From positions 62,001 to 126,000 of the forward strand of contig REGQ01000012.1 of the NCBI GenBank assembly GCA_004134985.1: a DNA stretch of 64,000 nucleotides. The letters are read 5' to 3'. This document shows, piece by piece, positions 24,767-32,425 of the stretch. This stretch comes from Paenibacillaceae bacterium (GTDB taxonomy: Bacteria > Bacillota > Bacilli > Paenibacillales > Paenibacillaceae). Position numbers and translations under genes: made by a program. The notes below the pieces were generated by a model. It did no database searches, was not told the origin of the DNA, and saw only the letters and a list, made by a program, of their open reading frames with translations. Numbering within the stretch: position 1 is the stretch's first letter; each line of letters begins with the position of its first letter.

Positions 24767-24886
24767 TGTTGTATAAACTACAACATTTAGCTTTAAAAGT
24801 AAATTATACTAAGAATTGTTGTATTTTATGCAACAATTTCATGAAAATCGGCTCATACGTCTGGAAATGTTGTACAAAATACAACA
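24767..24886. repeat. Three small inverted repeats, TGTTGTA type
   Basis: Three hairpins about 50 bp apart: 24767-24785 (TGTTGTA, 5 bases, TACAACA), 24814-24838 (AATTGTTG, 9 bases, CAACAATT) and 24868-24886 (TGTTGTA, 5 bases, TACAACA). They sit in AT-rich sequence with no gene on either side, so they are not obvious terminators. Confidence 0.7.
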
Positions 24887-24889
24887 ATT

Positions 24890-25270
24890 TACCCCTTATG
24901 ATACTACTTTCGTTCAAATTATATAGATAAAATGGCTCCGTCTAAAGTCAGTGGCTGCCATGATCCACGATCAAAGCAAAGGGGCGCATGTGGAATTCTA
25001 ACGCTGATGAGCGGCGCTATTTAGGGAAATTCAGCCCAATAAATATTGTAACGAAACTGAGCCACCTTATTTATAGAAAATCGCATGATTTTAGCCGTCC
25101 ATAGGGGGAATAAGCGCTGTGGGAAGCGTTAGAGTTGCAAAAGGGTCATTTGAGGCCAATTAAGAGCTGTGGCAAGCGTTAGCGCAAAATCCTCACGAAT
25201 ACCCACGCATAAAAACCACATTTACAAGGGAACAAGACAGCGGTTTGTCAGACACCACCAGTAATGTCCT
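24890..25270. other. Gene-free stretch between repeat arrays
   Basis: No plausible gene, RNA or promoter was seen. Two imperfect copies of TAAGCGCTGTGGGAAGCGTT start at 25111 and 25161, 50 bp apart. The stretch leads into the 40-bp array. Confidence 0.6.
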
Positions 25271-25540
25271 CAGATAGAGCTTGCTGGATCGGCACCATCA
25301 CTATTGCCACGAGATGGAGTTTACTGGATCGACACCATCACTATTCTCCCGAGATGAAACGTGCTGGATCGACGACACCACTATTCTCCTGAGATGGAAT
25401 GTTATGGATAAACACAATACTATTACCACGAGATGAAACGTGCTGGATCGACACCATCACTATTGCCCCGAGATGGAGCTCGCTGGATCGACACCACACT
25501 ATTGCCCCCGAGATGGAACGTTCTGGATCGCTATTAAGAG
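25271..25540. repeat. Tandem array with 40-bp period, about seven units
   Basis: Units begin at 25271, 25311, 25351, 25391, 25430, 25470 and 25510 (the last is partial). Each has GAGATGRA at its start, TGCTGGATCGACACC in the middle and CACTATT near its end. Because the whole 40 bp repeats, there are no unique spacers, so this is not a CRISPR array. No credible reading frame runs through it. Confidence 0.85.
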
Positions 25541-25648
25541 GGTATTATGCAGCCGTCACTGGGTAATCCGGAGTCATTGCCAACCTGAAGTGAACTCTGT
25601 CCTTTCCCTTTCTTGTTGTTTGGCAGGACTTCTGCACCAAAAGGGACA

Positions 25649-25914
25649 TCGACTTCAGATGACTCATGGACTTCAAATGACGCATTGACTCCAAATGACG
25701 CATTGACTTCAGACGACGCATCAACTTCAAATGACGATGGTCTTCAGATGACGCATCGACTCCAAATGACGCATTGACTTCAAATGCGCATCGACTTCAA
25801 ATGCACATCGACTTCAGGTGACGCATGGACTTCAAATTACGATAGACTTCAGATGACGTATCGACTTCAAATGACACATCAACTTCATATGACGCATCAT
25901 CTTATGATATCGCA
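25649..25914. repeat. Tandem array with 17-18-bp period, about 14-15 units
   Basis: The consensus unit is TCGACTTCAAATGACGCA. Most units are 18 bp, but at least four are 17 bp, which shifts the frame, so the hexapeptide repeats that appear in translation (HRLQMT on plus, RHLKSM on minus) are not maintained and the array is very probably non-coding. Confidence 0.85.
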
Positions 25915-25951
25915 TAATTTTCAGAGGGAGCATACTTTTCAGAAGTCGAAC

Positions 25952-26002
25952 ATGCTTACCCAAAAATCCGTTTTACCGTATAAAAAATCCGTCCTCAGGT
26001 AG
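25952..26002 (+). CDS. Possible 16-codon leader peptide before the MFS efflux gene
   Basis: A short frame encodes MLTQKSVLPYKKSVLR. Its last codons form the 5' arm of the hairpin at 25983-26011 and its stop codon lies in the loop, the geometry of ribosome-controlled attenuators seen before some resistance genes. Against it: no good ribosome binding site (the nearest, AGAGGGAG, is 21 bases upstream). The KSVL repeat comes from a duplicated AAAAATCCG element. Speculative. Confidence 0.3.
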   Translation: MLTQKSVLPYKKSVLR

Positions 26003-26020
26003 CGGGTTTTTCTTTTTTTT
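25983..26020 (+). terminator. Attenuator-like hairpin upstream of the MFS gene
   Basis: AAAAATCCG (25983-25991) pairs with CGGGTTTTT (26003-26011, one G.U), followed by a long T run. An identical second copy of the 5' arm at 25962-25970 could form a competing stem. It ends about 60 bases before the MFS start, so it may stop transcripts entering from the repeats or attenuate the MFS gene. Confidence 0.6.
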
Positions 26021-26080
26021 CGTAATATCTTAGCTATTAAGCATCCATGGCAAGATGTTGTGGAAGGAGAAAAAGGCAAA

Positions 26081-27283
26081 ATGGCACGAATTCGATTCAG
26101 CATTTTTTTTAGTGTTTTTGTGGCAATGGTAGGATTGATGATTATCGCGCCGGTTATGCCGCCGCTTATCCGGGAGCTTGGGCTCAGTGAAACCCACTCC
26201 GGTTTAATCATTTCACTTGGTTCGATTGCTATGGCAGTGATGGCGCCGATCTGGGGGCGGCGCAGTGATATGAAGGGGAGGAAACCAGTCATCCTGCTTG
26301 GCTTTCTCGGGATGTTTGCAAGTTATGTGTTGTTTACCCTGACGATGTATGCAGGGCTGAACAAACTGATCAGTGGAGGTCTGCTGGTCGTGCTGCTCAT
26401 TGCAGCGCGGGGATTGGTCGGATTGTTCATTCCTGCCGTCCCGGCGGCGGCACAGGCCTATATGGCGGATGTCACCGACGAGAACGGGCGCTCTGCGGGG
26501 ATGGCCTTAATCGGTGCGGCCAATGGCATGGGGCTTGTGCTGGGCCCGGCGATCGCGGGAGCTTTTGCCCTCATCGGTCTCATCTGGCCGCTTTATATCG
26601 GCGCAATTTTGCCGTTAATCGCTTTTATTGTTGTTCTGCTGTTGATTCCAACTCAAAAAGCGGTCATTCATGCCAAGCCGCCCAAAGTGAGTCCCTTTCA
26701 AAAAGGCGTCCGGCTTTATTTGCTTGCCGACCTGACATCGATGATCAGCATCGTTTCGCTGCAAGTGATCGGAGGTTTCTACTTCCAGGATCAGTTGCTG
26801 CTAACGACGACAGAAACCGCCCGCATGGTCTCCTTTGGCTTGATGTTTTGCGGGGTAGCGATGATCATTACACAAGGGTTGCAAATGAAAAAGCCAAAAT
26901 GGCAGCCGAAGCCGCTAATATTGGCTGGTTCACTTTTGTTGATTGTCAGCATGCTGATCTTCCTCTTTGTGATTAATCTGTATGGCTTCTATACGGCATA
27001 TTTCCTGTTCGGTGTCGGCGCTGGATTGATTATGCCGGGATTTATGACAGGCTCCTCGCTTGCGGTTTCCCGTGAACAGCAGGGAGGAGTAGCTGGGCTG
27101 GTCGCATCGGTCCAGGGTATTTCCGCCGTCATTGCTCCCATTTTGAGCACAACTCTTTATCAGTTGGATAAACATCTTCCTTTTGTATTTATCGCGGCAT
27201 TAATTTTGCTGATGGCCATTACGATGCTGGTGGTGAAAGCCAAACCTGCTGGTGAGGCGGCAAGGGCAGCGAAGCAGCATTAA
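26081..27283 (+). CDS. MFS transporter, probable drug efflux
   Basis: A 400-residue major facilitator with twelve predicted helices. The motif-A loop between TM2 and TM3 is GRRSDMKGRKP, and TM5 has the antiporter-type GANGMGLVLGPAIAGA (motif C), which points to drug/proton antiport of the 12-TM type such as NorA or TetA relatives. ATG 26081 follows AAGGAG at 26064-26069; the GTG at 26060 overlaps that site. An attenuator-like hairpin precedes it. The substrate is not readable. It converges on the germination operon, whose last stop is 17 bases away. Confidence 0.85.
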   Translation: MARIRFSIFFSVFVAMVGLMIIAPVMPPLIRELGLSETHSGLIISLGSIAMAVMAPIWGRRSDMKGRKPVILLGFLGMFASYVLFTLTMYAGLNKLISGGLLVVLLIAARGLVGLFIPAVPAAAQAYMADVTDENGRSAGMALIGAANGMGLVLGPAIAGAFALIGLIWPLYIGAILPLIAFIVVLLLIPTQKAVIHAKPPKVSPFQKGVRLYLLADLTSMISIVSLQVIGGFYFQDQLLLTTTETARMVSFGLMFCGVAMIITQGLQMKKPKWQPKPLILAGSLLLIVSMLIFLFVINLYGFYTAYFLFGVGAGLIMPGFMTGSSLAVSREQQGGVAGLVASVQGISAVIAPILSTTLYQLDKHLPFVFIAALILLMAITMLVVKAKPAGEAARAAKQH

Positions 27284-27300
27284 ATGTTTTCTGCCAGCGC

Positions 27301-27423
27301 TTATTTCTTTCTGAACCAGGTCAATATCGATAATAATATCGCGAGAACAATGAAAAGCAGCGGCAGCTCCCAAGGGTGCTTCATCATAATTTGCGATTGC
27401 CAAGGCCACAGATATTCACTCAT
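27301..27423 (-). CDS. 40-residue single-pass membrane peptide at the end of the ger operon
   Basis: A small frame beginning MSEYLWPWQS has one hydrophobic helix (LPLLFIVLAILLSIL) and a basic tail (WFRKK). Its ATG overlaps the stop codon of the GerAB-type gene by ATGA, the same coupling style used elsewhere in this genome, which argues that it is real. Small membrane proteins encoded with germinant receptors (the GerD-like small subunits of B. subtilis gerK and gerB loci) are a known theme; I infer a similar accessory role. The Shine-Dalgarno is weak, consistent with translational coupling. Confidence 0.55.
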   Translation of the reverse strand: MSEYLWPWQSQIMMKHPWELPLLFIVLAILLSILTWFRKK

Positions 27424-28511
27424 AGCGTTACCAGCTTGCTTCTGATCCAGGTCACCGTTAAGAGAACTGCCGGGATAACAAGGAAAAGCGGAATCCAAAG
27501 ATTGTATGGGAGCACCTTTGTCCCGGCGTAAATATGTTCTGTCACATTTTTGGCCATGTTGCTGCCGATCCAGAACGTTGTTACGGTAGCAAACAGGATT
27601 GGAATGTGACTGGTAGCGGCACGGGTCAGTTTTTGAATACAAAGCACAGCGGTCATCAGATGAAGCGACAGCTTCAGAAAGATGGTGATCATGAAATACA
27701 TGACGCCCAATGCATCCAAATTATCTAAAAAATCACTAAGGCTCAGCTGTTTCAGCAGCACCAGCAGCGGATAAATGTTTCGTTGAAACACCCCTTCGCC
27801 CAGAACCATTATGGCGAACATATCAAAGATGGCAATGGTCATGCCGGTCACCACAACGGCGATCAAATTAATTTTGGCAAGCTGTCCAGGTTTCTTCAAA
27901 AAGGTCCACAGCACTGCAAACTCAATGGTTTCACCAAAGGTTTGCAAAATTCCGAAGGGCCAAACGGTGTCCCAAACACGCTTCCATCCTCCTCCCATGA
28001 CAGGCTGAAGATTGCTGATATGAACGCTTTTGGAGCTTAACAGTAAAATAAGTTCAAGCACAAAAAAGAAAAAAACGATTGGCAGCAGCAAACTGGCCAG
28101 CCGGAAAATAACCTCGACACCACTAAACAGCAGGTACGTGATGACGAGCATCATTGCACCGAGAATTGCCCATTTGGGCGTGCCGGGCAGCAGGGTCAAC
28201 GGGATAATCTCTTTTAAGTCGCTCAGTCCGCGGCCTGCGTCGTAAATGAACAGCAAGGGATATAACCAGGCGATCGGAATGCCCAGCCATGGGCCGAATT
28301 GTTTGGGAAACCATTCAACTAACGTTAGCCCCGGCATCATATACATGATGGACGTATAGGCAAGAATAACAAACAAGCCCAGAAAGGCGGAAAGCAGGAT
28401 TCCAATCCAGGCATCGCGTCCAGCCTCTGATGCGAAACCAAAGATGACCGTGGTACCCAGTTGAAACAACACGGTAGCTGAAAAAAGCTGATATCCTGAA
28501 ACCTTAATCAT
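27420..28511 (-). CDS. GerAB-family spore germination permease
   Basis: This 363-residue, ten-helix APC-superfamily protein is the GerAB/GerKB-type B subunit of a germinant receptor (Spore_permease, PF03845). Typical are the N-terminal KVSGYQLFSATVLFQLGTTV, the GRGLSDLKEIIPLTLLPGTP segment and the FGILQTFGETIEFAVLWTF region. B subunits bind the germinant in the inner spore membrane. An AAGGAGG site precedes ATG 28511. It is the third gene of the operon after the A and C subunits. Confidence 0.9.
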   Translation of the reverse strand: MIKVSGYQLFSATVLFQLGTTVIFGFASEAGRDAWIGILLSAFLGLFVILAYTSIMYMMPGLTLVEWFPKQFGPWLGIPIAWLYPLLFIYDAGRGLSDLKEIIPLTLLPGTPKWAILGAMMLVITYLLFSGVEVIFRLASLLLPIVFFFFVLELILLLSSKSVHISNLQPVMGGGWKRVWDTVWPFGILQTFGETIEFAVLWTFLKKPGQLAKINLIAVVVTGMTIAIFDMFAIMVLGEGVFQRNIYPLLVLLKQLSLSDFLDNLDALGVMYFMITIFLKLSLHLMTAVLCIQKLTRAATSHIPILFATVTTFWIGSNMAKNVTEHIYAGTKVLPYNLWIPLFLVIPAVLLTVTWIRSKLVTL

Positions 28512-28533
28512 GCAATTCCTCCTTCCGTCGCCT

Positions 28534-29733
28534 TTATTTAATCGGTATTGATTTATTCGTTAACCCCACTTGGCTCACGGTAACATGTGGCCTGATGACG
28601 ATTTCCAGCTCAGGAAACCGTTCCTCCCAATTTTTAGCATAGGTTTTCTCCCATTCCGCAGGGTGAAAGCGGTATACCACACGGCCAAATCCCATAATAT
28701 CCGACTTGAACTGCTTCCTTGCCTTATTGGCGATCGCTTCGATTCTTGCTTTAATATCGTTTTCGATTAACGTTTTGGCGTATGTCACATCATTTGGATT
28801 GCCGAGATCCAACTTCGAACTGTTCTCGTAAATAGCAATGTCTGCATACTGATCGATGTGAATGGCAATAGGGTCTTTTCCAAGCTTGGGTCTGATTTTG
28901 TTATGTGTTGTTTCAACACGCGAGCTGATGAGGCCGCCGCCTTTCTCTTCGGGGATTTGGACGGTGACAATGCCTTCGTCCATCCGGTTTTTCAGCCACA
29001 TCAAACCTTTGGCTTCCTTTTCGTTCAGCCATCCAATCAGCTTATCTTGCTTGAACACGGCAGCGCCCTTTATGGAAAGGCTCATTGTATCCGATTCATG
29101 AATTCTTGTTTCCTTGCCTAAGCTGCCTGCTTCAGCAGGCATTAACTGGACTCTGGCGGCGACGGCGGAATCGCCTTCCGACATGAGCATATCCATAAAT
29201 TGCAGCAAGCGGATGCTCACGCTGATTTGGGATTTTGCTTCTTCTCTCATCACTTCAGATGCCAGCTTTTCAAGTGTCGGTTTAAATTCTAAAATTTCCA
29301 ATGCTTCTCCTTTGGCAAACAATACATGGCTGCGAATTAATGATTGATTGTAACGCTCGAAGAAATCCAGGACAGGCAGAACACCGCTGCGTGCCAGCCT
29401 TTCCCCGATGACGATCACTTTGCTGTGATAAAAAGCAATTCTGCGCGGCAGCTTTTGCTGAATAAACTGGTAGGCTTCCAAAATGGTTGTGCCTTCGGCT
29501 GTCAAAATCCATCCAGCTTTCGTTTCGATTTTTTCGCTGCTTTGACTGGAAACACCAAGCATACGCGGGATAGCGACTTCCAAGGAAAGAATAATATTTC
29601 CGCTTTCCGTTTGATCCAGACCTAGAGCGGTCACAATGGCGATATCGTTGACTTCTATTTTGCTCCAACAGCCGGAAAGCAGTGGAATAATCAAACAACA
29701 TTTGAGGAAAACAGCCAATCGTTTAACCGTCAT
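28534..29733 (-). CDS. Ger(x)C-family germination lipoprotein (GerAC type)
   Basis: This is a germinant receptor C subunit (399 residues from ATG 29733), with a lipoprotein signal LIIPLLSGC whose C22 would be lipidated, followed by WSKIEVNDIAIVTALGLDQ, the standard Ger(x)C opening. The C-terminal Ger(x)C domain ends FPELEIVIRPHVTVSQVGLTN. An earlier in-frame ATG at 29790 overlaps the gerAA stop by ATGA and would add 19 residues before the signal peptide. I prefer 29733 because it has GAGGT 9 bases upstream and gives a normal signal peptide. Gene order A-C-B is as in gerK-type operons. Confidence 0.88.
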   Translation of the reverse strand: MTVKRLAVFLKCCLIIPLLSGCWSKIEVNDIAIVTALGLDQTESGNIILSLEVAIPRMLGVSSQSSEKIETKAGWILTAEGTTILEAYQFIQQKLPRRIAFYHSKVIVIGERLARSGVLPVLDFFERYNQSLIRSHVLFAKGEALEILEFKPTLEKLASEVMREEAKSQISVSIRLLQFMDMLMSEGDSAVAARVQLMPAEAGSLGKETRIHESDTMSLSIKGAAVFKQDKLIGWLNEKEAKGLMWLKNRMDEGIVTVQIPEEKGGGLISSRVETTHNKIRPKLGKDPIAIHIDQYADIAIYENSSKLDLGNPNDVTYAKTLIENDIKARIEAIANKARKQFKSDIMGFGRVVYRFHPAEWEKTYAKNWEERFPELEIVIRPHVTVSQVGLTNKSIPIK

Positions 29734-29786
29734 TTTGTCGGACCTCACAATCCTCTTGTGCTGGGGGAATGGCAAATGTTCAAAAT

Positions 29787-31301
29787 TCATTTGCCTTTAT
29801 TCACGCTGCGCTTCGAGCGTTTAAGCATCATCGGCCATGGAACTCTGGCGAGCGTATCTTTAAGACCTTCCCGGGAAAACGGAGCCACAGGAGCAAAGTA
29901 GGGGATGCCGAACGACCGGAGATTAAGCATGTGAATGCAAATAGCCAGCAAGCCTAGAAAAATGCCATATAACCCCATGACCCCGGCAAGACACATCAAT
30001 GGGAAGCGCAGCAGCCGAATCGCAAGACCGAGGCTGTAAGTGGGAAAGATAAACGAGGCGATCCCTGTAAAGGATACGACAATGACGAGCGTTGTCGATA
30101 CAATTCCCGCTTGCACAGCAGCCTGCCCAATAACCAGTGCCCCTACAATGCTGACGGCTTGCCCGACAGGCCGAGGCATTCGTATGCCAGCCTCCCGCAA
30201 CCCTTCGAACGTCAGTTCCATTAAGAAAGCTTCCACAATAGCGGGGAAGGGAACCGCCTCTCGAGAGGAAGCGATACTTAGCAGCAGGTTGGTCGGCACC
30301 ATTTCCTGATGAAAAGTAGTAACAGCGATATAAAGGGAGGGAAAGGTCAACGCGATGAACGTCAGCCAATAACGAAGCCATCGGGTAGCCGTCGAAATCA
30401 TAAAGCGTTGATAATAGTCTTCGGATGATTGCATCAGGCCCAGAAATGTGATCGGCACAACAAGGGCGAACGGGGTATTATCGATAATAATGCCGACTCT
30501 TCCCTCAAGGATTGCAGCAGCTACGCGATCGGGACGCTCCGTACTCAGAATCTGCGGAAATGCCGAGAAATTACTGTCCTCAATGAGCTCTTCGATATAG
30601 CCGCTGTCCAAAATTCCATCGATTTTAATTTTCCCAAGACGCTGGCGCACCTCATTCAGTACACCTTCCTGTACAATATCATCCAAGTAAACGAGCAGAA
30701 CGTCTGTCCGTGAGATTTCCCCAACCTTTATGGCTTCTATTTTTAGTTTGGGGGTTTGCAGTCTTCTGCGGATCAAACTTGTATTCGTACATAAATTTTC
30801 AGTGAAGCCTTCTCTGGAGCCACGGATGACAGGTTCGGACGGCGATTCCTCGACAGCACGCGACTCCCGCTTTCTGACCCCAAAAATAATCGCTTCATTC
30901 GACCCTTCAAGCAGCAGGACGCTATCTCCGGAAGTAACCGCCTCGGTTATTTTGTCAATTCTGCTTTCCAGGCTGGTGAGATAGACAGAAGTCATTTGTT
31001 TTTGAAGGACAGCTTGCATCGTTTTTTCGGCATTGATCTCAGCGCGCAAACCTTCCTCCAGCTGCTTTTTGCTAATAAGCAAGGGTGTGATAATATCTTT
31101 GTCAATGAGGGAGAGATCAACGAGTCCGTCAACAAAAATAATTGTTCCGTTATAGCTTTCACCAACAATTAACTCTTTGAACACAATATCGGCAGAGCGG
31201 TCGAATAGCGTCCGGAAATAGTCGGTATCTGATTGAAAATTGCCGCTTAATATCGCGTTGTCTTTTGTCCCGATATCATATGTAGTCTGGTCGTTTGCCA
31301 T
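29787..31301 (-). CDS. GerAA-family spore germination protein
   Basis: A germinant receptor A subunit of 504 residues. ATG 31301 has AAAGGA 7 bases upstream; an earlier GTG at 31358 has none. It has a cytosolic N-terminal domain, then the GerA core (PF03323): ESRIDKITEAVTSGDSVLLLEG, SREAVPFPAIVEAFLMELTFEGLREAGIRMP and the following PVGQAVSIVGALVIGQAAVQAG, with about five C-terminal membrane helices. The receptor sits in the inner spore membrane and triggers germination when the B subunit binds a nutrient. Confidence 0.9.
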   Translation of the reverse strand: MANDQTTYDIGTKDNAILSGNFQSDTDYFRTLFDRSADIVFKELIVGESYNGTIIFVDGLVDLSLIDKDIITPLLISKKQLEEGLRAEINAEKTMQAVLQKQMTSVYLTSLESRIDKITEAVTSGDSVLLLEGSNEAIIFGVRKRESRAVEESPSEPVIRGSREGFTENLCTNTSLIRRRLQTPKLKIEAIKVGEISRTDVLLVYLDDIVQEGVLNEVRQRLGKIKIDGILDSGYIEELIEDSNFSAFPQILSTERPDRVAAAILEGRVGIIIDNTPFALVVPITFLGLMQSSEDYYQRFMISTATRWLRYWLTFIALTFPSLYIAVTTFHQEMVPTNLLLSIASSREAVPFPAIVEAFLMELTFEGLREAGIRMPRPVGQAVSIVGALVIGQAAVQAGIVSTTLVIVVSFTGIASFIFPTYSLGLAIRLLRFPLMCLAGVMGLYGIFLGLLAICIHMLNLRSFGIPYFAPVAPFSREGLKDTLARVPWPMMLKRSKRSVNKGK

Positions 31302-31348
31302 GGAGTTGTCCTTTGTAATCGTTGTGACGTTTCGCTTTTCATTGGGGT

Positions 31349-31355
31349 TATTATG
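31349..31355 (-). promoter_or_regulatory. Possible forespore SigG -10 element of the ger operon
   Basis: CATAATA on the minus strand resembles the SigG -10 (CATNNTA). No clear SigG -35 was found at 17-18 bases, and a TATAAT-like element lies 15 bases further upstream (minus strand, 31370-31375), so the assignment is weak. Confidence 0.3.
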
Positions 31356-31410
31356 CACAGTTTACATCAATTATAATCGAAGGGTGATTGCTGCCAGTAA
31401 AGGTTGTCCG

Positions 31411-31453
31411 ATATAAAACAAGCCGATACGCAAATGCTGCATGCGTTCCGGCT
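31411..31453 (-). terminator. Terminator of the SIS-kinase operon
   Basis: On the minus strand AGCCGGAACGCA (31453-31442) pairs with TGCGTATCGGCT (31432-31421), with a two-base internal mismatch, and runs into TGTTTTAT. It lies just after the kinase stop. Confidence 0.7.
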
Positions 31454-31471
31454 GTTGGTTCTACTAATCCA

Positions 31472-32425
31472 TCAATTAACGTTGTCCTTCAACTGCAAAT
31501 ACTCCGCCAATGTAATTTGACCCGCTGTGCCGCCTGATTGGAGCGTACTCATTCCGCCGCAGATGGACCCCGCTTGCAAACAGGTCTGCACATCGTAACC
31601 TGATAGAAAGCCGTATATAAATCCGGCATCGAAGCTGTCTCCCGCGCCGACAGAATCAATAGATTCCAACCCTTTGAGCGGTTCAGCCCGGAGAAGAGCT
31701 CCTTCATGGTAAGCAAAAGCGCCCTCCGATCCGGCTTTGACAACGATTAACGGAACGGTATCCTTCAACACCTCAATGGCTTGCCCAACAGTAGGCTGCC
31801 TGGTAATGGCCTTCAATTCATTGACATTCGGCAGGAAAATATCGACATAAGGCAGCAATTCATTTATTCCGCTATCCCAGCGTTCAGAAGGGTCCCAGTT
31901 GGTATCCAGACTGACCGTCATCCCGTGCTGCTTCGCTTGACGGGCGATTGCTGTGAAATGCGGCTGCAGCTTCTGCATTAAATAGTAGCTGCCAATATGC
32001 AAGTGCCTCGAGCAACCGAACAATTCATTGGGAATATCTTCGGGACCCAGCGCATCGATCGTACCCGGATAAGTGAGGATTGCCCTGTCATCTGCATCAC
32101 AGAGGGCGACGCCCATACCTGTTTTACAGCCGGGATGTTGCTGCACATAGTCCATCATTATTCCGGACTGCTGCAGACAATCCAGTACGAATGCACCGAG
32201 AGGGTCAACGCCAACTTTACCAATTCCAACGGTCTTCAATTGCAGTTTGGCTGCTTGTGCGGCGAAGATACAACAAGATCCGCCAAGTTCCATTGCGTAA
32301 TCCGCTACCAATTGTTCAGCTTGCCCAAATTTGGGGACGATGTCGCCGCCACGGACGATTAAATCGACACCAACATCCATAAAAGTAATGACATCGTATA
32401 GGCTGTTGTTGTTGTTGTTCATCAC
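31472..32425 (-). CDS. PfkB-family carbohydrate kinase
   Basis: A ribokinase-like sugar kinase of about 317 residues. It has a GGS..IFAAQAAKLQL motif near residue 48 and the ATP/catalytic signature DSVGAGDSFDAGF (catalytic Asp 266). It starts by GTG 32425 overlapping the SIS gene stop (GTGA); an ATG follows as the next codon. A SIS isomerase/deglycase-like gene directly before it suggests the fructoselysine (FrlB-FrlD) or amino-sugar plan: phosphorylate a sugar, then isomerise or deaminate it. The substrate is not known. Confidence 0.86.
   Translation of the reverse strand: MMNNNNNSLYDVITFMDVGVDLIVRGGDIVPKFGQAEQLVADYAMELGGSCCIFAAQAAKLQLKTVGIGKVGVDPLGAFVLDCLQQSGIMMDYVQQHPGCKTGMGVALCDADDRAILTYPGTIDALGPEDIPNELFGCSRHLHIGSYYLMQKLQPHFTAIARQAKQHGMTVSLDTNWDPSERWDSGINELLPYVDIFLPNVNELKAITRQPTVGQAIEVLKDTVPLIVVKAGSEGAFAYHEGALLRAEPLKGLESIDSVGAGDSFDAGFIYGFLSGYDVQTCLQAGSICGGMSTLQSGGTAGQITLAEYLQLKDNVN

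Noticed and set aside
25271-25540. CRISPR-like array
   Set aside because: The entire 40-bp period repeats, so there are no variable spacers, and no cas genes are in the window.
25440-26002. Hexapeptide-repeat proteins across the 18-bp array
   Set aside because: 17-bp units break the frame repeatedly and no ribosome binding site or domain is present on either strand.
27301-27642. 113-codon version of the small ger-operon frame
   Set aside because: Its first 73 codons lie antiphase within the GerAB-type gene and look like shadow sequence; only the last 40 codons are plausible.
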